NCBI GenBank assembly: GCA_002356635.1 | Contig: CP023454.1 | Coordinates: forward strand, 2,774,501 to 2,838,500 | Length of the DNA: 64,000 nucleotides | Reading direction: 5' to 3' | Source of the DNA: Rhodobacteraceae bacterium QY30 | Lineage (GTDB): Bacteria > Pseudomonadota > Alphaproteobacteria > Rhodobacterales > Rhodobacteraceae | In this document: piece after piece, positions 25,660 through 34,696 of the stretch | Layout of the letters: every line of letters begins with the position of its first letter | Numbering within the stretch: position 1 is the stretch's first letter | The notes under the pieces: model-generated | The model's input: only the letters and a program-made list of their open reading frames with translations | What the model was told of the DNA's origin: nothing | Database searches by the model: none | Translations under genes and position numbers: made by a program

Positions 25660-28600
25660 TCATGCCACATCCCCAAGGGAATGGCCCAACTGCGCGGCGA
25701 TGGAATTCCGACGCGTGATCCAGAGGCCCGCTTCGGCAAGCGCGCGAAAGCGATCTTCCATCGCAGAGAGTGCTGCGGGGTTTTCGCGGGCCATGAAGTC
25801 ACGCAGGTCGTCGCGCCCCAGGGTTGCATCGTGGTAAAGGTCGAAGAGGTGGGCGGGAACAACCTGGGCCAGGTGTGCAAAAGCAGCCATGTGATCCAGG
25901 GTCGCGGCGATTTCGGCAGCGCCTCGGAAGCCGTGGCGCATCATCCCATCGGCCCAGGCGGGATTGGCAGCGCGGGCGCGCACGACGCGGGCGATTTCCT
26001 CCGGGAGGGTCCGGGCGTGCGGGGCATCGGGGCGGGTGGCGTCCAGGTGGTACAGTGCCGGGGTCTGCCCGCCCAGGCACGCTACGGCAGCGGCAAAGCC
26101 CGCTTCGTGCGCGGCATAGTCGGAGGCCAGCAGAACATCGGTTTCTGCCAGATCCTGCACGTGGACGAAGCCATCCGCACCGGTGACGCGCGCCTCGAGC
26201 GCGGCGCGGGCGGGATGGCTTTCACCTTGCGCGTCGATGGCCCATTCGGAGCCCTTGAGCCACGCTTCCCCTGCGGCCGCGCGGGCCTCGGGCGTATAGA
26301 TGTCCAGCGCTTCGCCCAGCCCCAGACCATAGAGACCGGGGCGCGGGCCGAAGACGCGCGGAGTGGCGGTCAGGTAAGGGTTGTCCTCGGGCGCTTCTTC
26401 CCGTTCGGCCAGTGCGGCAGAGGCGGCTTCGAAAAGCTGCGCAAGGCCGGGGAAGACATCACGGAACAGGCCGGACACCCGCAGCGTCACGTCGATGCGC
26501 GGGCGGCCCAGCAGCGCAAGCGGCACGATTTCGAATCCCGAAACCCGATCTGTCCCGTCATCCCAGCGCGGAGAGAGGCCCGCCAGATGCAGCGCCATGG
26601 CGAATTCCTCGCCCGCGGTGCGCATCGTGGCCGACCCCCAGAGATCGACCACCAGCCCGCGCGGCCAGTCGCCATGGTCTTGCAGGTGACGGCGGAGCAG
26701 TTCTTCGGCCAGTTTTACCCCTTGGGCATGGGCGGCGCGGGACGGGACGGACCGCGGATCGGTGGTGTAGAGGTTCCGCCCCGTCGGCAACACATCCGAC
26801 CGTCCCCGCCAGGGCGACCCGGACGGCCCTGCCGGAACATGACGGCCCGACAGCGCGGCCAGAAGCCCCGCGCGTTCCGCGGCGCCGCACTCGCCCTGTC
26901 CGAAGACATGCAGGCCATCGCCGAACTGGCTTTCCTTGATGTCGCAGACGAACCGGTCGATCCGGGTGATCGCTTCCGCCGCCGAGGCGCTGGCGGGCAG
27001 GCCCAGATCGTCCTCGACGCCCGAAGCGCGGGCCTCGGCGCGGATGTCCTCGATCAACCGGTCGCGGCGGCGGGGGTCAAGGCCGTCAGCGGTGGAATAC
27101 TCGTCCAGAAGCCGTTCGAGCCGCGCCATGCCCTCGGGCACCGCCGAGGCGATCATGGGCGGTGGCAGGTGGCCGATGGTGACGGCCCCGATGCGGCGTT
27201 TGGCCTGCGCGGCCTCGCCCGGGTCGTTGACGATGAAGGGATAGATCACAGGCAGCGCGCCGATCAGCGCTTCGGGCCAGCAGGCATCGGACAGCGCCAC
27301 CGATTTCCCCGGCAACCATTCCAGCGTGCCATGCGCACCGATATGGACGAGGGCGCGCAGACCCTGCGACCTAAGCCAGAGATAGAAGGCCACATAGGCG
27401 TGGCGGGGCGTGCGGCTCAGATCATGGTAATCGGCGTCGCGGGCGGCCACCTCTCCGCGTTCGGGTTGCAGGGCAACAAGCGTGGTGCCGACCCGCAGCG
27501 CCGGGAAGCGGAAGGCACCGTTGCGGCAGGCGGGGTCGGTTTCCGGTTCACCCCAGGCCGCCGCCAGCGCAGCGCGCAAGGCCTTGGGCAAGGACGCAAG
27601 CGCCCTGCGGTAATCGGCCAGCGGCCAATCGAGCGTTTCGGTCATCAGACGCGGCCCAAGTCCGGCCGCGGGTACACCCAGATCGGCCACCATCGCCTCG
27701 GCCGAGGCCAGCGCATCAAGGCCCACGGCATGGGCCAGTTGGTGCGGCTTGCCGGGATAGGTGGACAGGATCAGCGCCACGGGGCCGCTTTCAGCCATCC
27801 GGTGCCGCGCCAGAACCCGGTCGGCCACCGCGTCAATGCGCGCAGGATCGGGGCGGTGGGTATAGCGCGAATATTGCAGATCCGGGTCGCGGCGCCCGGG
27901 CGACTTGAAGCTGACGACCCCCGCGAAGACCCGGCCATCGACCTCGGGCAGAACGACATGCATCGCCAGATCGGCCGGAGACAACCCCCGGTCGGAGTCG
28001 GCCCATTCCCGCTGCCGCGCGGTGGAAAGCGCCACCTGAAAGACCGGGCAGCCGGTCGCATCCAGGGGCGATGTGCCATCGGCGCCCTTGGCGGAAAAAG
28101 CCGTCGCATTGACGATCGCCGCCGGTTGCAGCCGCTGCAGTCCCGCCGCGATGAAGCCTGCGGCCTCGGGTGTTTTCAGCGAAGCCGCGAAGAGCCCCTG
28201 CGCCCGGAACCCGCGCGCCCGAAGCGCAGCGATCAGCGCGTCGATGGGCGCCGTATCGGCTGCGGTAAGGTAGGACCGGTAAAAGGTCACCACGGCGAGC
28301 GGCGCGCCCTCTGCCTCGGGCGCGGGGATCACGCCGCGTTCGGGATCATACCAGCCCCATTCCGGCACGGTTTTCGATCCGGCCACCGGTCCGGCATAAA
28401 GCCCTGCCGCCAGCGCAAGCTGTTGCAGCGCCGCCTGGGCCGCGACCGCGCCCCCGGCATCACAGAGCGCCTGCAGGCGCCGAAGCGTCGACACCGGCAG
28501 CGTGGAAACTTCGTCCAGCCGCTTGTCCTCTCGCCCGTCGGCGGGCAGGACCGCCAGCGCGATGCCCTTCCGGCGCGCGATGTCCTGCACCTGCGCGATG

Positions 28601-28887
28601 CCATAGGGCCAGTATTGCGCGCCGCCGATCAAGCGGATCAGGATGCCCTTGGCCTGGGCAAGCGTCGCCTCGACATAGGTATCGACCGACAGGGGGTGCT
28701 TCAGCCCGACCAGATTGGCCAGCCGCAGGCTGGGCAGACTGTCCCGCCCGCGATGCCATCCGGCCGCGAAAGCGCCCAGATCGCTGTCGGAAAACGACAG
28801 GACGATCAGCTCGGCCGGATCCTGCCCCATGTCGAACGGGGTCTCGGTTTCCTCCAGCCCGTGGCTCTCGCGGAAGATGACGTGCAC
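25660..28887 (-). CDS. cobN: cobaltochelatase subunit CobN
   Basis: Large porphyrin/corrin-binding subunit of the ATP-dependent CobN-CobS-CobT chelatase, which inserts cobalt into hydrogenobyrinate a,c-diamide. The 1075-aa product is full length without a frameshift. Recognisable blocks include LIRLIGGAQYWPYGIAQVQD, YPGKPHQLAHAVGLDA, LVHIGAHGTLEWLPGKSVAL, QSQFGDGLHVFG-type sequence and RVSGLFRDVFPGL. The AAA+ partner CobS and the CobT subunit are not encoded in this window. The gene follows cobW by 5 bases. An equally long open frame on the plus strand is a GC-codon shadow. Confidence 0.97.
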   Translation of the reverse strand: MHVIFRESHGLEETETPFDMGQDPAELIVLSFSDSDLGAFAAGWHRGRDSLPSLRLANLVGLKHPLSVDTYVEATLAQAKGILIRLIGGAQYWPYGIAQVQDIARRKGIALAVLPADGREDKRLDEVSTLPVSTLRRLQALCDAGGAVAAQAALQQLALAAGLYAGPVAGSKTVPEWGWYDPERGVIPAPEAEGAPLAVVTFYRSYLTAADTAPIDALIAALRARGFRAQGLFAASLKTPEAAGFIAAGLQRLQPAAIVNATAFSAKGADGTSPLDATGCPVFQVALSTARQREWADSDRGLSPADLAMHVVLPEVDGRVFAGVVSFKSPGRRDPDLQYSRYTHRPDPARIDAVADRVLARHRMAESGPVALILSTYPGKPHQLAHAVGLDALASAEAMVADLGVPAAGLGPRLMTETLDWPLADYRRALASLPKALRAALAAAWGEPETDPACRNGAFRFPALRVGTTLVALQPERGEVAARDADYHDLSRTPRHAYVAFYLWLRSQGLRALVHIGAHGTLEWLPGKSVALSDACWPEALIGALPVIYPFIVNDPGEAAQAKRRIGAVTIGHLPPPMIASAVPEGMARLERLLDEYSTADGLDPRRRDRLIEDIRAEARASGVEDDLGLPASASAAEAITRIDRFVCDIKESQFGDGLHVFGQGECGAAERAGLLAALSGRHVPAGPSGSPWRGRSDVLPTGRNLYTTDPRSVPSRAAHAQGVKLAEELLRRHLQDHGDWPRGLVVDLWGSATMRTAGEEFAMALHLAGLSPRWDDGTDRVSGFEIVPLALLGRPRIDVTLRVSGLFRDVFPGLAQLFEAASAALAEREEAPEDNPYLTATPRVFGPRPGLYGLGLGEALDIYTPEARAAAGEAWLKGSEWAIDAQGESHPARAALEARVTGADGFVHVQDLAETDVLLASDYAAHEAGFAAAVACLGGQTPALYHLDATRPDAPHARTLPEEIARVVRARAANPAWADGMMRHGFRGAAEIAATLDHMAAFAHLAQVVPAHLFDLYHDATLGRDDLRDFMARENPAALSAMEDRFRALAEAGLWITRRNSIAAQLGHSLGDVA

Positions 28888-28892
28888 GGCGC

Positions 28893-29927
28893 TCAGGCCT
28901 CCAGAACGGCGCGGATCGCCGGTTCGTCGATGTGGTGATGTTCGGCGATGACCACAAGGCGCGACCGGCGGGCATGATCGCCCCAGGCGCGGTCGTACTG
29001 CGCGCGGACCCGTTCGCCCACGGCCTGCACCAGCATCCGCATGGGCTTGCCCTCTACCGCGACATAGCCTTTCACGCGCAGGATGTTCTGTTCGCGGGCC
29101 AGACGGCGGATGGCGTCTTGCAGGGCATCGGGATCGCTGATTTCAGCCAGCTCCACCACGATGCTGTTGAAGTCGTCATGTTCATGGTCATCCGCACCAT
29201 CATGGTGCGAGGGACGCGCCGCCAGGTCATCTTCAGCAGCGGCGTTCAGGCCCAGAACCACGCGCGGATCGATGCGGCCTTCGGCCATCGGCAGGATCGG
29301 CAGCGGGCGCGGCGCTTCGGCTTCCACCACGGCGCGGGCGGCTTCGATCTGTTCGTCGCTGGCAAGGTCAGCCTTCGACAAAAGAACGATGTCGGCGCAG
29401 GCGATCTGATCCTCGAAGACCTCGGACAGAGGGGTTTCGTGGTCGATGCTGTCGTCGGCCTGCCGCTGCGCATCCACCGCCGCCACGTCGGGCGCGAAAC
29501 GGCCCGCAGCCACGGCTTCGGCATCGGCAACCGCGATCACGCCATCGACGGTGATCCGCGACCGGATCGCCGGCCAGTCGAAGGCCTTCAACAGCGGCTT
29601 CGGCAGCGCCAGGCCCGAGGTTTCGATCAGGATGTGTTCGGGGCGCTGCGGCAGCGCCATCAGCGCCTCGATCGTCGGGATGAAGTCATCGGCCACGGTG
29701 CAGCAGATGCAGCCGTTCGCCAGTTCGACGATGTTCTCGACCGGGCAGTTATCATCGGCGCAGGATTTCAGGATATCACCATCCACGCCCACGTCACCGA
29801 ATTCGTTGACCAGCACCGCCAGCCGCTTGCCCTGCGGATTCTGCATCAGGTGACGCACCAGCGTGGTCTTTCCCGAGCCGAGAAAGCCCGTGATCACGGT
29901 AACGGGGATTTTTGCCAGATCGGTCAT
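28893..29927 (-). CDS. cobW: cobalamin-cluster COG0523 GTPase CobW
   Basis: G3E-family metallochaperone GTPase, thought to supply cobalt for the aerobic chelatase. The 344-aa product has the P-loop GFLGSGKTT (14-22), the metal motif CICC (73-76 in NGCICC), Walker B-like ILIETSGLALP, the guanine motif SKAD and a His/Asp-rich segment PSHHDGADDHEHDDF before the C-terminal CobW_C domain. The His-rich stretch is a likely Co(II) ligand cluster. It overlaps the upstream DUF1636 gene by ATGA and lies directly before cobN. Confidence 0.95.
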   Translation of the reverse strand: MTDLAKIPVTVITGFLGSGKTTLVRHLMQNPQGKRLAVLVNEFGDVGVDGDILKSCADDNCPVENIVELANGCICCTVADDFIPTIEALMALPQRPEHILIETSGLALPKPLLKAFDWPAIRSRITVDGVIAVADAEAVAAGRFAPDVAAVDAQRQADDSIDHETPLSEVFEDQIACADIVLLSKADLASDEQIEAARAVVEAEAPRPLPILPMAEGRIDPRVVLGLNAAAEDDLAARPSHHDGADDHEHDDFNSIVVELAEISDPDALQDAIRRLAREQNILRVKGYVAVEGKPMRMLVQAVGERVRAQYDRAWGDHARRSRLVVIAEHHHIDEPAIRAVLEA

Positions 29928-30307
29928 TCGGGGGCCTCCTCGGGGGCGGAAAGGATCGGGGGAATGCGGGCAAGCGATTGCTTGCGGAAGATCACCGGAC
30001 GGTAGCGCCACGGCACCAGGCCGTCTGCCGACGCCGAATAGGCCACGGCGCCGGCGATGATGTCGGATACATGTTCATCAGGGCTGAGCCGACCATAGAC
30101 ATAGGACCATTTCCCGGGAGTTGTCAGCGCGATGTTACATCCGTGATCGCAGGCCGACAGGCATTCTACCGGCACTACGCGCACCATTTCCGGCGCCGCC
30201 AGTCGCAGGGCGTCGTAAAGCCGGGCGCCGGGCCGGACCGCGTCCTCGGCCAGGGGCTCACCCGCGCGGCAGGTCGTGCAGACATGAAGCGTGACAGGCG
30301 TCGTCAC
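29924..30307 (-). CDS. DUF1636 family protein (second copy)
   Basis: A 127-aa protein sharing with the gene at 16759-17082 the pattern CTTCRAG near the N-terminus and ECLSACDHGC some 45 residues later, followed by KWSYVYGRLSP. The C-x2-C ... C-x3-C spacing suggests a thioredoxin-like [2Fe-2S] fold, but this is inference. A GTG start at 30307 is favoured, with AAGGA nine bases upstream; an ATG eleven or twelve codons earlier is possible. It is the first gene after a cobalamin riboswitch and is coupled to cobW by ATGA. Confidence 0.8.
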   Translation of the reverse strand: MTTPVTLHVCTTCRAGEPLAEDAVRPGARLYDALRLAAPEMVRVVPVECLSACDHGCNIALTTPGKWSYVYGRLSPDEHVSDIIAGAVAYSASADGLVPWRYRPVIFRKQSLARIPPILSAPEEAPE

Positions 30308-30419
30308 AGGGATCGATCCTTTGTGCTGGACACAGAGGGGCATGACCTGCGGGGTCGGCGCCATGCAGCACCAACCGGGCCGGTCGCGGAATCCCCCGTC
30401 CGCATCATCCATTCCTTCG

Positions 30420-30600
30420 CGCTGGCAGGTCTCCCGGCTTGCGGATATGGGTTTCCCCGCGCGCACCCCCTTCCCGGGACTGACCCAGTGGACGGCACGC
30501 TCTCCGGTCACGGTCGCGGGGGCGGCTGCGCTTCGGCTTTGTGATCCCAAGGGTCGCAAAGCCTGTCGCATTCCCTCTTCGCCTGTCATAGGACAGGAAC
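30420..30600 (-). promoter_or_regulatory. cobalamin riboswitch heading the long cob unit
   Basis: Minus strand blocks in order: AAGAGGGAATGCG, CCCCCGCGACCGTGACCGG, CCACTGGG, CCCGGGAAGGGGG and the terminal AAGCCGGGAGACCTGCCAGC. These are the conserved cobalamin-aptamer elements. About 110 bases separate it from the DUF1636 start; this stretch should hold the expression platform, but I see no clear terminator. It controls DUF1636-cobW-cobN and probably the downstream cob genes. The divergent cobO promoter must lie between about 30600 and 30653. Confidence 0.93.
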
Positions 30601-30653
30601 CAGCGCAGGGTTCCTTTTCGCACCTGCCCCCCTCTTGTCAAGCGGAGTCCGAA

Positions 30654-31292
30654 ATGGCCGCCGAAACCACCACACCCGAAGACGCCACCGGCGATGATGC
30701 CCGCCATGCCCAGAAGATGGCCAAGAAGAAGGCCGCCCGCGACCGGATCATGGCGACCAAGTCGGGCGAAAAGGGGCTGATCATCGTCCATACCGGGTCG
30801 GGAAAGGGCAAGTCCTCGTCGGCCTTCGGAATGATCATGCGCTGCATCGCGCATCAGATGCCTTGCGCGGTGGTGCAGTTCATCAAGGGCGCCTGGTCAA
30901 CCGGCGAACGGACGCTGATCGAGACGCATTTCAGCGACCTCTGCCAGTTCTACGCCATGGGCGAAGGATTTACCTGGGAAACCCAGGACAAGACCCGCGA
31001 CATCGCCGCCGCCCGCGCCGCCTGGGAAAAGGCCAAGGACCTGATCCGGGACGACCGGAACCGCATGGTCCTGCTGGATGAAATCAACATCGCGCTTCGC
31101 TATGATTACATTCCGCTCGACGAAGTCATGGATTTCCTGCGGAACGAAAAACCCGCGATGACCCACGTTGTCCTGACCGGGCGGAACGCGGCCGAAGGGC
31201 TGATCGAGATGGCGGATCTTGTAACGGAAATGACGCTTGTGAAGCATCCCTTCCGCTCGGGCATCAAGGGACAAGCCGGGGTCGAGTTCTGA
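30654..31292 (+). CDS. cobO: cob(I)yrinic acid a,c-diamide adenosyltransferase
   Basis: Transfers the adenosyl group of ATP to the Co(I) corrin. The 212-aa CobA/CobO-type product has a charged helical N-terminus, the P-loop TGSGKGKSS (47-55) and the conserved VVQFIKGAWSTGE, VLLDEINIALRYDYI and THVVLTGRNAAEGLIEMADLVTEM blocks. The ATG at 30654 is preceded by GCGGAG. Divergent from the riboswitch-led minus-strand unit; followed by a repeat-rich gap before cobQ. Confidence 0.95.
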   Translation: MAAETTTPEDATGDDARHAQKMAKKKAARDRIMATKSGEKGLIIVHTGSGKGKSSSAFGMIMRCIAHQMPCAVVQFIKGAWSTGERTLIETHFSDLCQFYAMGEGFTWETQDKTRDIAAARAAWEKAKDLIRDDRNRMVLLDEINIALRYDYIPLDEVMDFLRNEKPAMTHVVLTGRNAAEGLIEMADLVTEMTLVKHPFRSGIKGQAGVEF

Positions 31293-31297
31293 AGGAA

Positions 31298-31346
31298 GCC
31301 GGGGGCGCTGCCCCCGGACCCCCGGGATATTTGCACCAAGATGAAA
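31298..31346 (+). repeat. dispersed repeat family 1, full copy with GC hairpin
   Basis: A perfect hairpin CCGGGGGC-GCT-GCCCCCGG (31299-31317), then GGACCCCCGGGATATTTGCA then CCAAGATGAAA. The same composite unit, inverted, is at 39388-39447. It starts six bases after cobO. There is no T tract, so it is not a canonical terminator, but it could stall polymerase or protect the mRNA 3' end. Confidence 0.7.
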
Positions 31347-31485
31347 TCAACGATATGTCAATCATTCTGGTCAATCGTGAGCTCGCGGTACAGGCGGGGA
31401 CGCCGATGACCGCCCAAGGTGAAAGCGCCGCGCTTCCCCCGCTTTCGCGGCCCGAGGCGCGGCGCGGACTTTTTTCTCCAAGTGG

Positions 31486-31520
31486 TTTCATCTTGGCAAA
31501 AATATCCCCGCCGGAGGCAT
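31486..31520 (-). repeat. dispersed repeat family 1, half copy
   Basis: Plus-strand reading TTTCATCTTGGCAAAAATAT then CCCCGCCGGAGGCAT; the end GCCGGAGGCA matches the reverse of the copy at 25541. It is inverted relative to 31298-31346, 140 bases away. Between the two copies no supported gene is visible. Confidence 0.65.
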
Positions 31521-31557
31521 CCGAAACGGACACCCCTTGCAGCGCCGGAGGGTCGCA

Positions 31558-33003
31558 ATGCCGGCATTGATGGTCCAGGGCGCAGGCTCGAATGTCGGCA
31601 AGTCGATGATCGTGGCGGGACTGTGTCGCGCGGCGAAGCGGCGGGGGCTTTCGGTGGCACCCTTCAAGCCGCAGAACATGTCCAATAATGCTGCCGTGAC
31701 CTGCGATGGCGGAGAGATCGGGCGGGCTCAGGCCTTGCAGGCGCTGGCGTCTGGCCTCGAGCCTCGGGTGGACATGAATCCGGTGCTTCTGAAGCCGGAA
31801 AGCGAGACCGGATCGCAGGTCATCGTTCAGGGAAAGCGGATCGCCACCGTTCGGGCGCGCGACTATGCGGCCCTGAAGCCGCAGCTGATGGCGCCGGTGC
31901 TGGGCAGTTTCCGCAGGCTTTCGGCTGCGCATGATCTGGTGATCGTGGAAGGCGCGGGATCGCCGGCCGAGGTCAACCTGCGGGCGGGCGATATTGCCAA
32001 CATGGGCTTTGCCCGCGCGGCCGACGTTCCGGTGGTGCTGGTGGGCGATATCGATCGGGGTGGAGTCATCGCGCAACTGGTCGGCACACAGGCGGTTCTG
32101 GACCCCGAGGATGCGGCGCTGGTCGCTGGGTTCCTCGTCAACAAGTTCCGGGGCGATGTCCGGTTGTTCGACGACGGTTACCGCCTGATCGCGGCTCGGA
32201 CCGGCTGGCCCGGCTTTGGCGTGCTGCCGTGGTTTGCGGACGCCGGAAAGCTTCCGGCCGAAGATGCGCTGGACATCGCACGCGGCGGTGGGGGTGCGGG
32301 GGTGACGGTGGCCTGCCTGCAATTCTCGCGCATTGCCAATTTCGACGACCTGGATCCGCTGAAGCTTGATCCTGCCGTGAACCTGACCATGGTCCGTGCC
32401 GGCGAGGCGATACCCGGTGACGCGCGGCTGGTGATTCTGCCCGGATCCAAGTCGACGCGGGGAGATCTGGCCTTCTTGCGGGCGCAGGGCTGGGACATCG
32501 ACCTGGCCGCCCATCTGCGCCGCGGCGGTCATGTCCTGGGGATCTGCGGCGGTTATCAGATGCTGGGACGGGTGGTGCGCGATCCCTTGGGGATCGAAGG
32601 GGCGGCGGGAGAGGATACGGGGCTTGGGCTTCTGGATGTCGTGACGGAGATGACCCCGGAGAAACGCCTGACGCGGGTCGAGGCGCGGCATGTGGCCAGC
32701 GGCCTGCCCATGAGCGGCTACGAGATCCATATCGGCGTGACCGACGGACCGGACCGCGTCCGCCCATTTGCGGAGGTCGATGGGGGGCCCGAAGGTGCGG
32801 TCTCGACCGACGGGCGCGTTGTGGGAAGCTACCTGCATGGCATGTTCGGCGACGATGGCTTCCGGCTGGCCTATCTGGCCAGCCTGGGCATCGCGTCCGC
32901 CGCAAATCCCTACCGTGACACCGTCGAGGCCGCACTGGATGCGCTGGCCGACCATCTGGAAGCGCATCTGGATGTGGCGGGACTGTTGGGCCTGGCCCGG
33001 TAG
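31558..33003 (+). CDS. cobQ: adenosylcobyric acid synthase (glutamine-hydrolysing)
   Basis: Amidates the b, d, e and g side chains of adenosylcobyrinate a,c-diamide. The 481-aa product has the ATP-binding domain with [18 protein letters not shown] (P-loop SNVGKS) and [13 protein letters not shown], and the C-terminal amidotransferase domain with the nucleophile Cys in [12 protein letters not shown] and YEIHIG plus a late catalytic His in SYLHGMF. The ATG at 31558 has GGAGG upstream, so the preceding in-frame ATG-like codons were rejected. A single gene after the repeat region; it may share a transcript with cobO. Confidence 0.96.
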   Translation: MPALMVQGAGSNVGKSMIVAGLCRAAKRRGLSVAPFKPQNMSNNAAVTCDGGEIGRAQALQALASGLEPRVDMNPVLLKPESETGSQVIVQGKRIATVRARDYAALKPQLMAPVLGSFRRLSAAHDLVIVEGAGSPAEVNLRAGDIANMGFARAADVPVVLVGDIDRGGVIAQLVGTQAVLDPEDAALVAGFLVNKFRGDVRLFDDGYRLIAARTGWPGFGVLPWFADAGKLPAEDALDIARGGGGAGVTVACLQFSRIANFDDLDPLKLDPAVNLTMVRAGEAIPGDARLVILPGSKSTRGDLAFLRAQGWDIDLAAHLRRGGHVLGICGGYQMLGRVVRDPLGIEGAAGEDTGLGLLDVVTEMTPEKRLTRVEARHVASGLPMSGYEIHIGVTDGPDRVRPFAEVDGGPEGAVSTDGRVVGSYLHGMFGDDGFRLAYLASLGIASAANPYRDTVEAALDALADHLEAHLDVAGLLGLAR

Positions 33004-33080
33004 GGGACGGGCCGGTTCAGTTCGGAGGCATCGGGAAAGCAACAAGCGGAGCCACGAAAGCGGCATGTGCTGCGTGGGGC

Positions 33081-33704
33081 CTAGCGGACCTGCCACTCGG
33101 GCGCGGTGTTTTCCTGCCAGCCCAGCCGGTGCAGCAGCGGCGTGTCGTCCTGGAATTCCGGCCAGCCGATGCAGAGATAAGCGGCGAAATGCCAGCCTTC
33201 GGGCACGGCGAAGATCCGCTCGATCGCCTGTGGGTCCAGGATCGAGACCATGCCGAGGCCAAGGTTCAGCGCCCGCGCCATCAGCCACATCGCATGAATC
33301 GCCATGGCGGTGGATTGCGTCAGCGTTTCCGGCAGGGTCTGGCGGCCCAGGCGGCGGCCCTCGGCGGGGTCGGCCAGGGTGAACACCGCCAGATGGACCG
33401 GCGCCTCGTCAAGACCGGCAAGCTTCAGCCGCAGGTAATCGGCGCGGGCGGCGGCGTCATAGGTCGCGGCGGCATCCGCGTTCGTTGCGACAAAGCTGTC
33501 GTGGACCGCCCGGCGCAGGACCGCGTCCTGAACCTGGATCACCCGCCAGGGCCGGGCGTTCCCGACCGAGGGCGACATCTCCATCGCCTGCCGCAGCCGC
33601 GCCAGGCATTCCGGGGGCACGGGATCAGTGCGGAAGTGGCGCACGTCGCGCCGCCAGCGCAGGATCTCGGCCAGGCCGTCGGCAGCTTCGGGGCCGAACT
33701 GCAT
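33081..33704 (-). CDS. bluB: 5,6-dimethylbenzimidazole synthase
   Basis: Flavin-destroying nitroreductase-like enzyme that cleaves FMNH2 with O2 to make the lower ligand 5,6-dimethylbenzimidazole. The 207-aa product has RRDVRHFRTDPVP near residue 20, EMSPSVGNARPWRVI, LGRQTLPETLTQSTAMAIHAMWL and the C-terminal CIGWPEF. This fits the aerobic nature of the rest of the pathway. The ATG overlaps the cobC stop by one base (TGATG). Last gene of the minus-strand nucleotide-loop operon. The gap 33004-33080 to cobQ (convergent) has no further feature. Confidence 0.93.
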   Translation of the reverse strand: MQFGPEAADGLAEILRWRRDVRHFRTDPVPPECLARLRQAMEMSPSVGNARPWRVIQVQDAVLRRAVHDSFVATNADAAATYDAAARADYLRLKLAGLDEAPVHLAVFTLADPAEGRRLGRQTLPETLTQSTAMAIHAMWLMARALNLGLGMVSILDPQAIERIFAVPEGWHFAAYLCIGWPEFQDDTPLLHRLGWQENTAPEWQVR

Positions 33705-34696
33705 CAGAGTCCCCCCAGCGTGGCCGACAAGCGGTGCCACTCGGCCTCGGACCCCGGAAGGCCCAGCCGCAGCCAGCGGTCGGAATAGGGAAAGCGCCGC
33801 GTCCAGATGCGGGCGCGGGCCAGTTGGTCCTGCGCGGTCGTGGCGTCGGGCGTGTCGTAGGTGCGAAAGAGCGCACAGCCGCCCACCCGGGACCAGCCCG
33901 CCCGGGCGGCCAGCGCGTCGATGCGGTCGCATTCGGCGATCAGGCGCTGTGTCGTCCGCGCAGACCAGTCACGGTCGGCCAAGGCGGCGCAGCCGATCTC
34001 GATCGCGGCGCCGGAGACAGGCCAGGGACCCGAAAAGGCGGCCAGGCGCGCGATCTCGGCCCCTGCCCCCAGCACGAAACCCAGGCGGACGCCCGCCAGC
34101 CCGTAGAACTTGCCGAAGGAACGCAGGACGACCAGGCCCTCTTGCCCCGTCGCCCCGGCCAGCGACAGGTCGGGCGTGGCATCTGCAAAACTCTCATCGA
34201 CGACCAGCAGGCCCACGCGACCGGCCAGCGCCAGAAGGTCGGCGGGGGCATGGCGGCGGCCGTCGGGGTTGTTCGGGTTGACGACCACGGCCAGGTCGGC
34301 ACCGGCCAGCGCCTCAAGGGACCGCACGTCATCGACCTGCCATCCGGCGTCACGCAGCGCGCCCGCGTGTTCGTTGTAGGTCGGCCCCAGAACCCGCGCC
34401 TGGCCGGTCGGGCGAAGGCGCGGCACCAACTGGATCGCCGCCTGCGCGCCCGCCGTGGCGAGGATCTCGCCCCGAACATTCCAGGCTATTTGCGCAGCGT
34501 CCTGCAACGACTGGATCGCCGCGCGGGTGGGCAGGCCGGTCCAGGCCATCTCCGAAAGCGGCGGCACCGGATAGGGTTGCCGGTTGATCCCGGTCGACAG
34601 GTCGATCCAGTCGGACGCGGGGCCACCATAGGTGGCGATGGCACGGTCGAGATTACCGCCGTGGTCGCGCTTGGGAAGGGCGGCCGTCAGATCCAT
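33704..34696 (-). CDS. cobC: L-threonine-O-3-phosphate decarboxylase
   Basis: PLP enzyme giving (R)-1-amino-2-propanol O-2-phosphate for the nucleotide loop (CobC in Pseudomonas denitrificans naming, CobD in Salmonella). The 330-aa aminotransferase-fold protein has DLSTGINRQPYPVP, VVVNPNNPDGR, VVDESFAD and the PLP lysine K196 in SFGKFYGLAGVRLGF. It overlaps cbiB by 10 bases and bluB by one. A predicted L-threonine kinase, which would make its substrate, lies two genes upstream. Confidence 0.94.
   Translation of the reverse strand: MDLTAALPKRDHGGNLDRAIATYGGPASDWIDLSTGINRQPYPVPPLSEMAWTGLPTRAAIQSLQDAAQIAWNVRGEILATAGAQAAIQLVPRLRPTGQARVLGPTYNEHAGALRDAGWQVDDVRSLEALAGADLAVVVNPNNPDGRRHAPADLLALAGRVGLLVVDESFADATPDLSLAGATGQEGLVVLRSFGKFYGLAGVRLGFVLGAGAEIARLAAFSGPWPVSGAAIEIGCAALADRDWSARTTQRLIAECDRIDALAARAGWSRVGGCALFRTYDTPDATTAQDQLARARIWTRRFPYSDRWLRLGLPGSEAEWHRLSATLGGL

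Noticed and set aside
25630-28938. Plus-strand open frame of about 1100 codons opposite cobN
   Set aside because: Its composition is Arg/Gly/His/Gln rich without any domain, and it mirrors the cobN codon pattern; cobN has clear family motifs.
31338-31570. Short plus-strand frame between cobO and cobQ
   Set aside because: It runs through two repeat copies, has no ribosome binding site and no conserved look.
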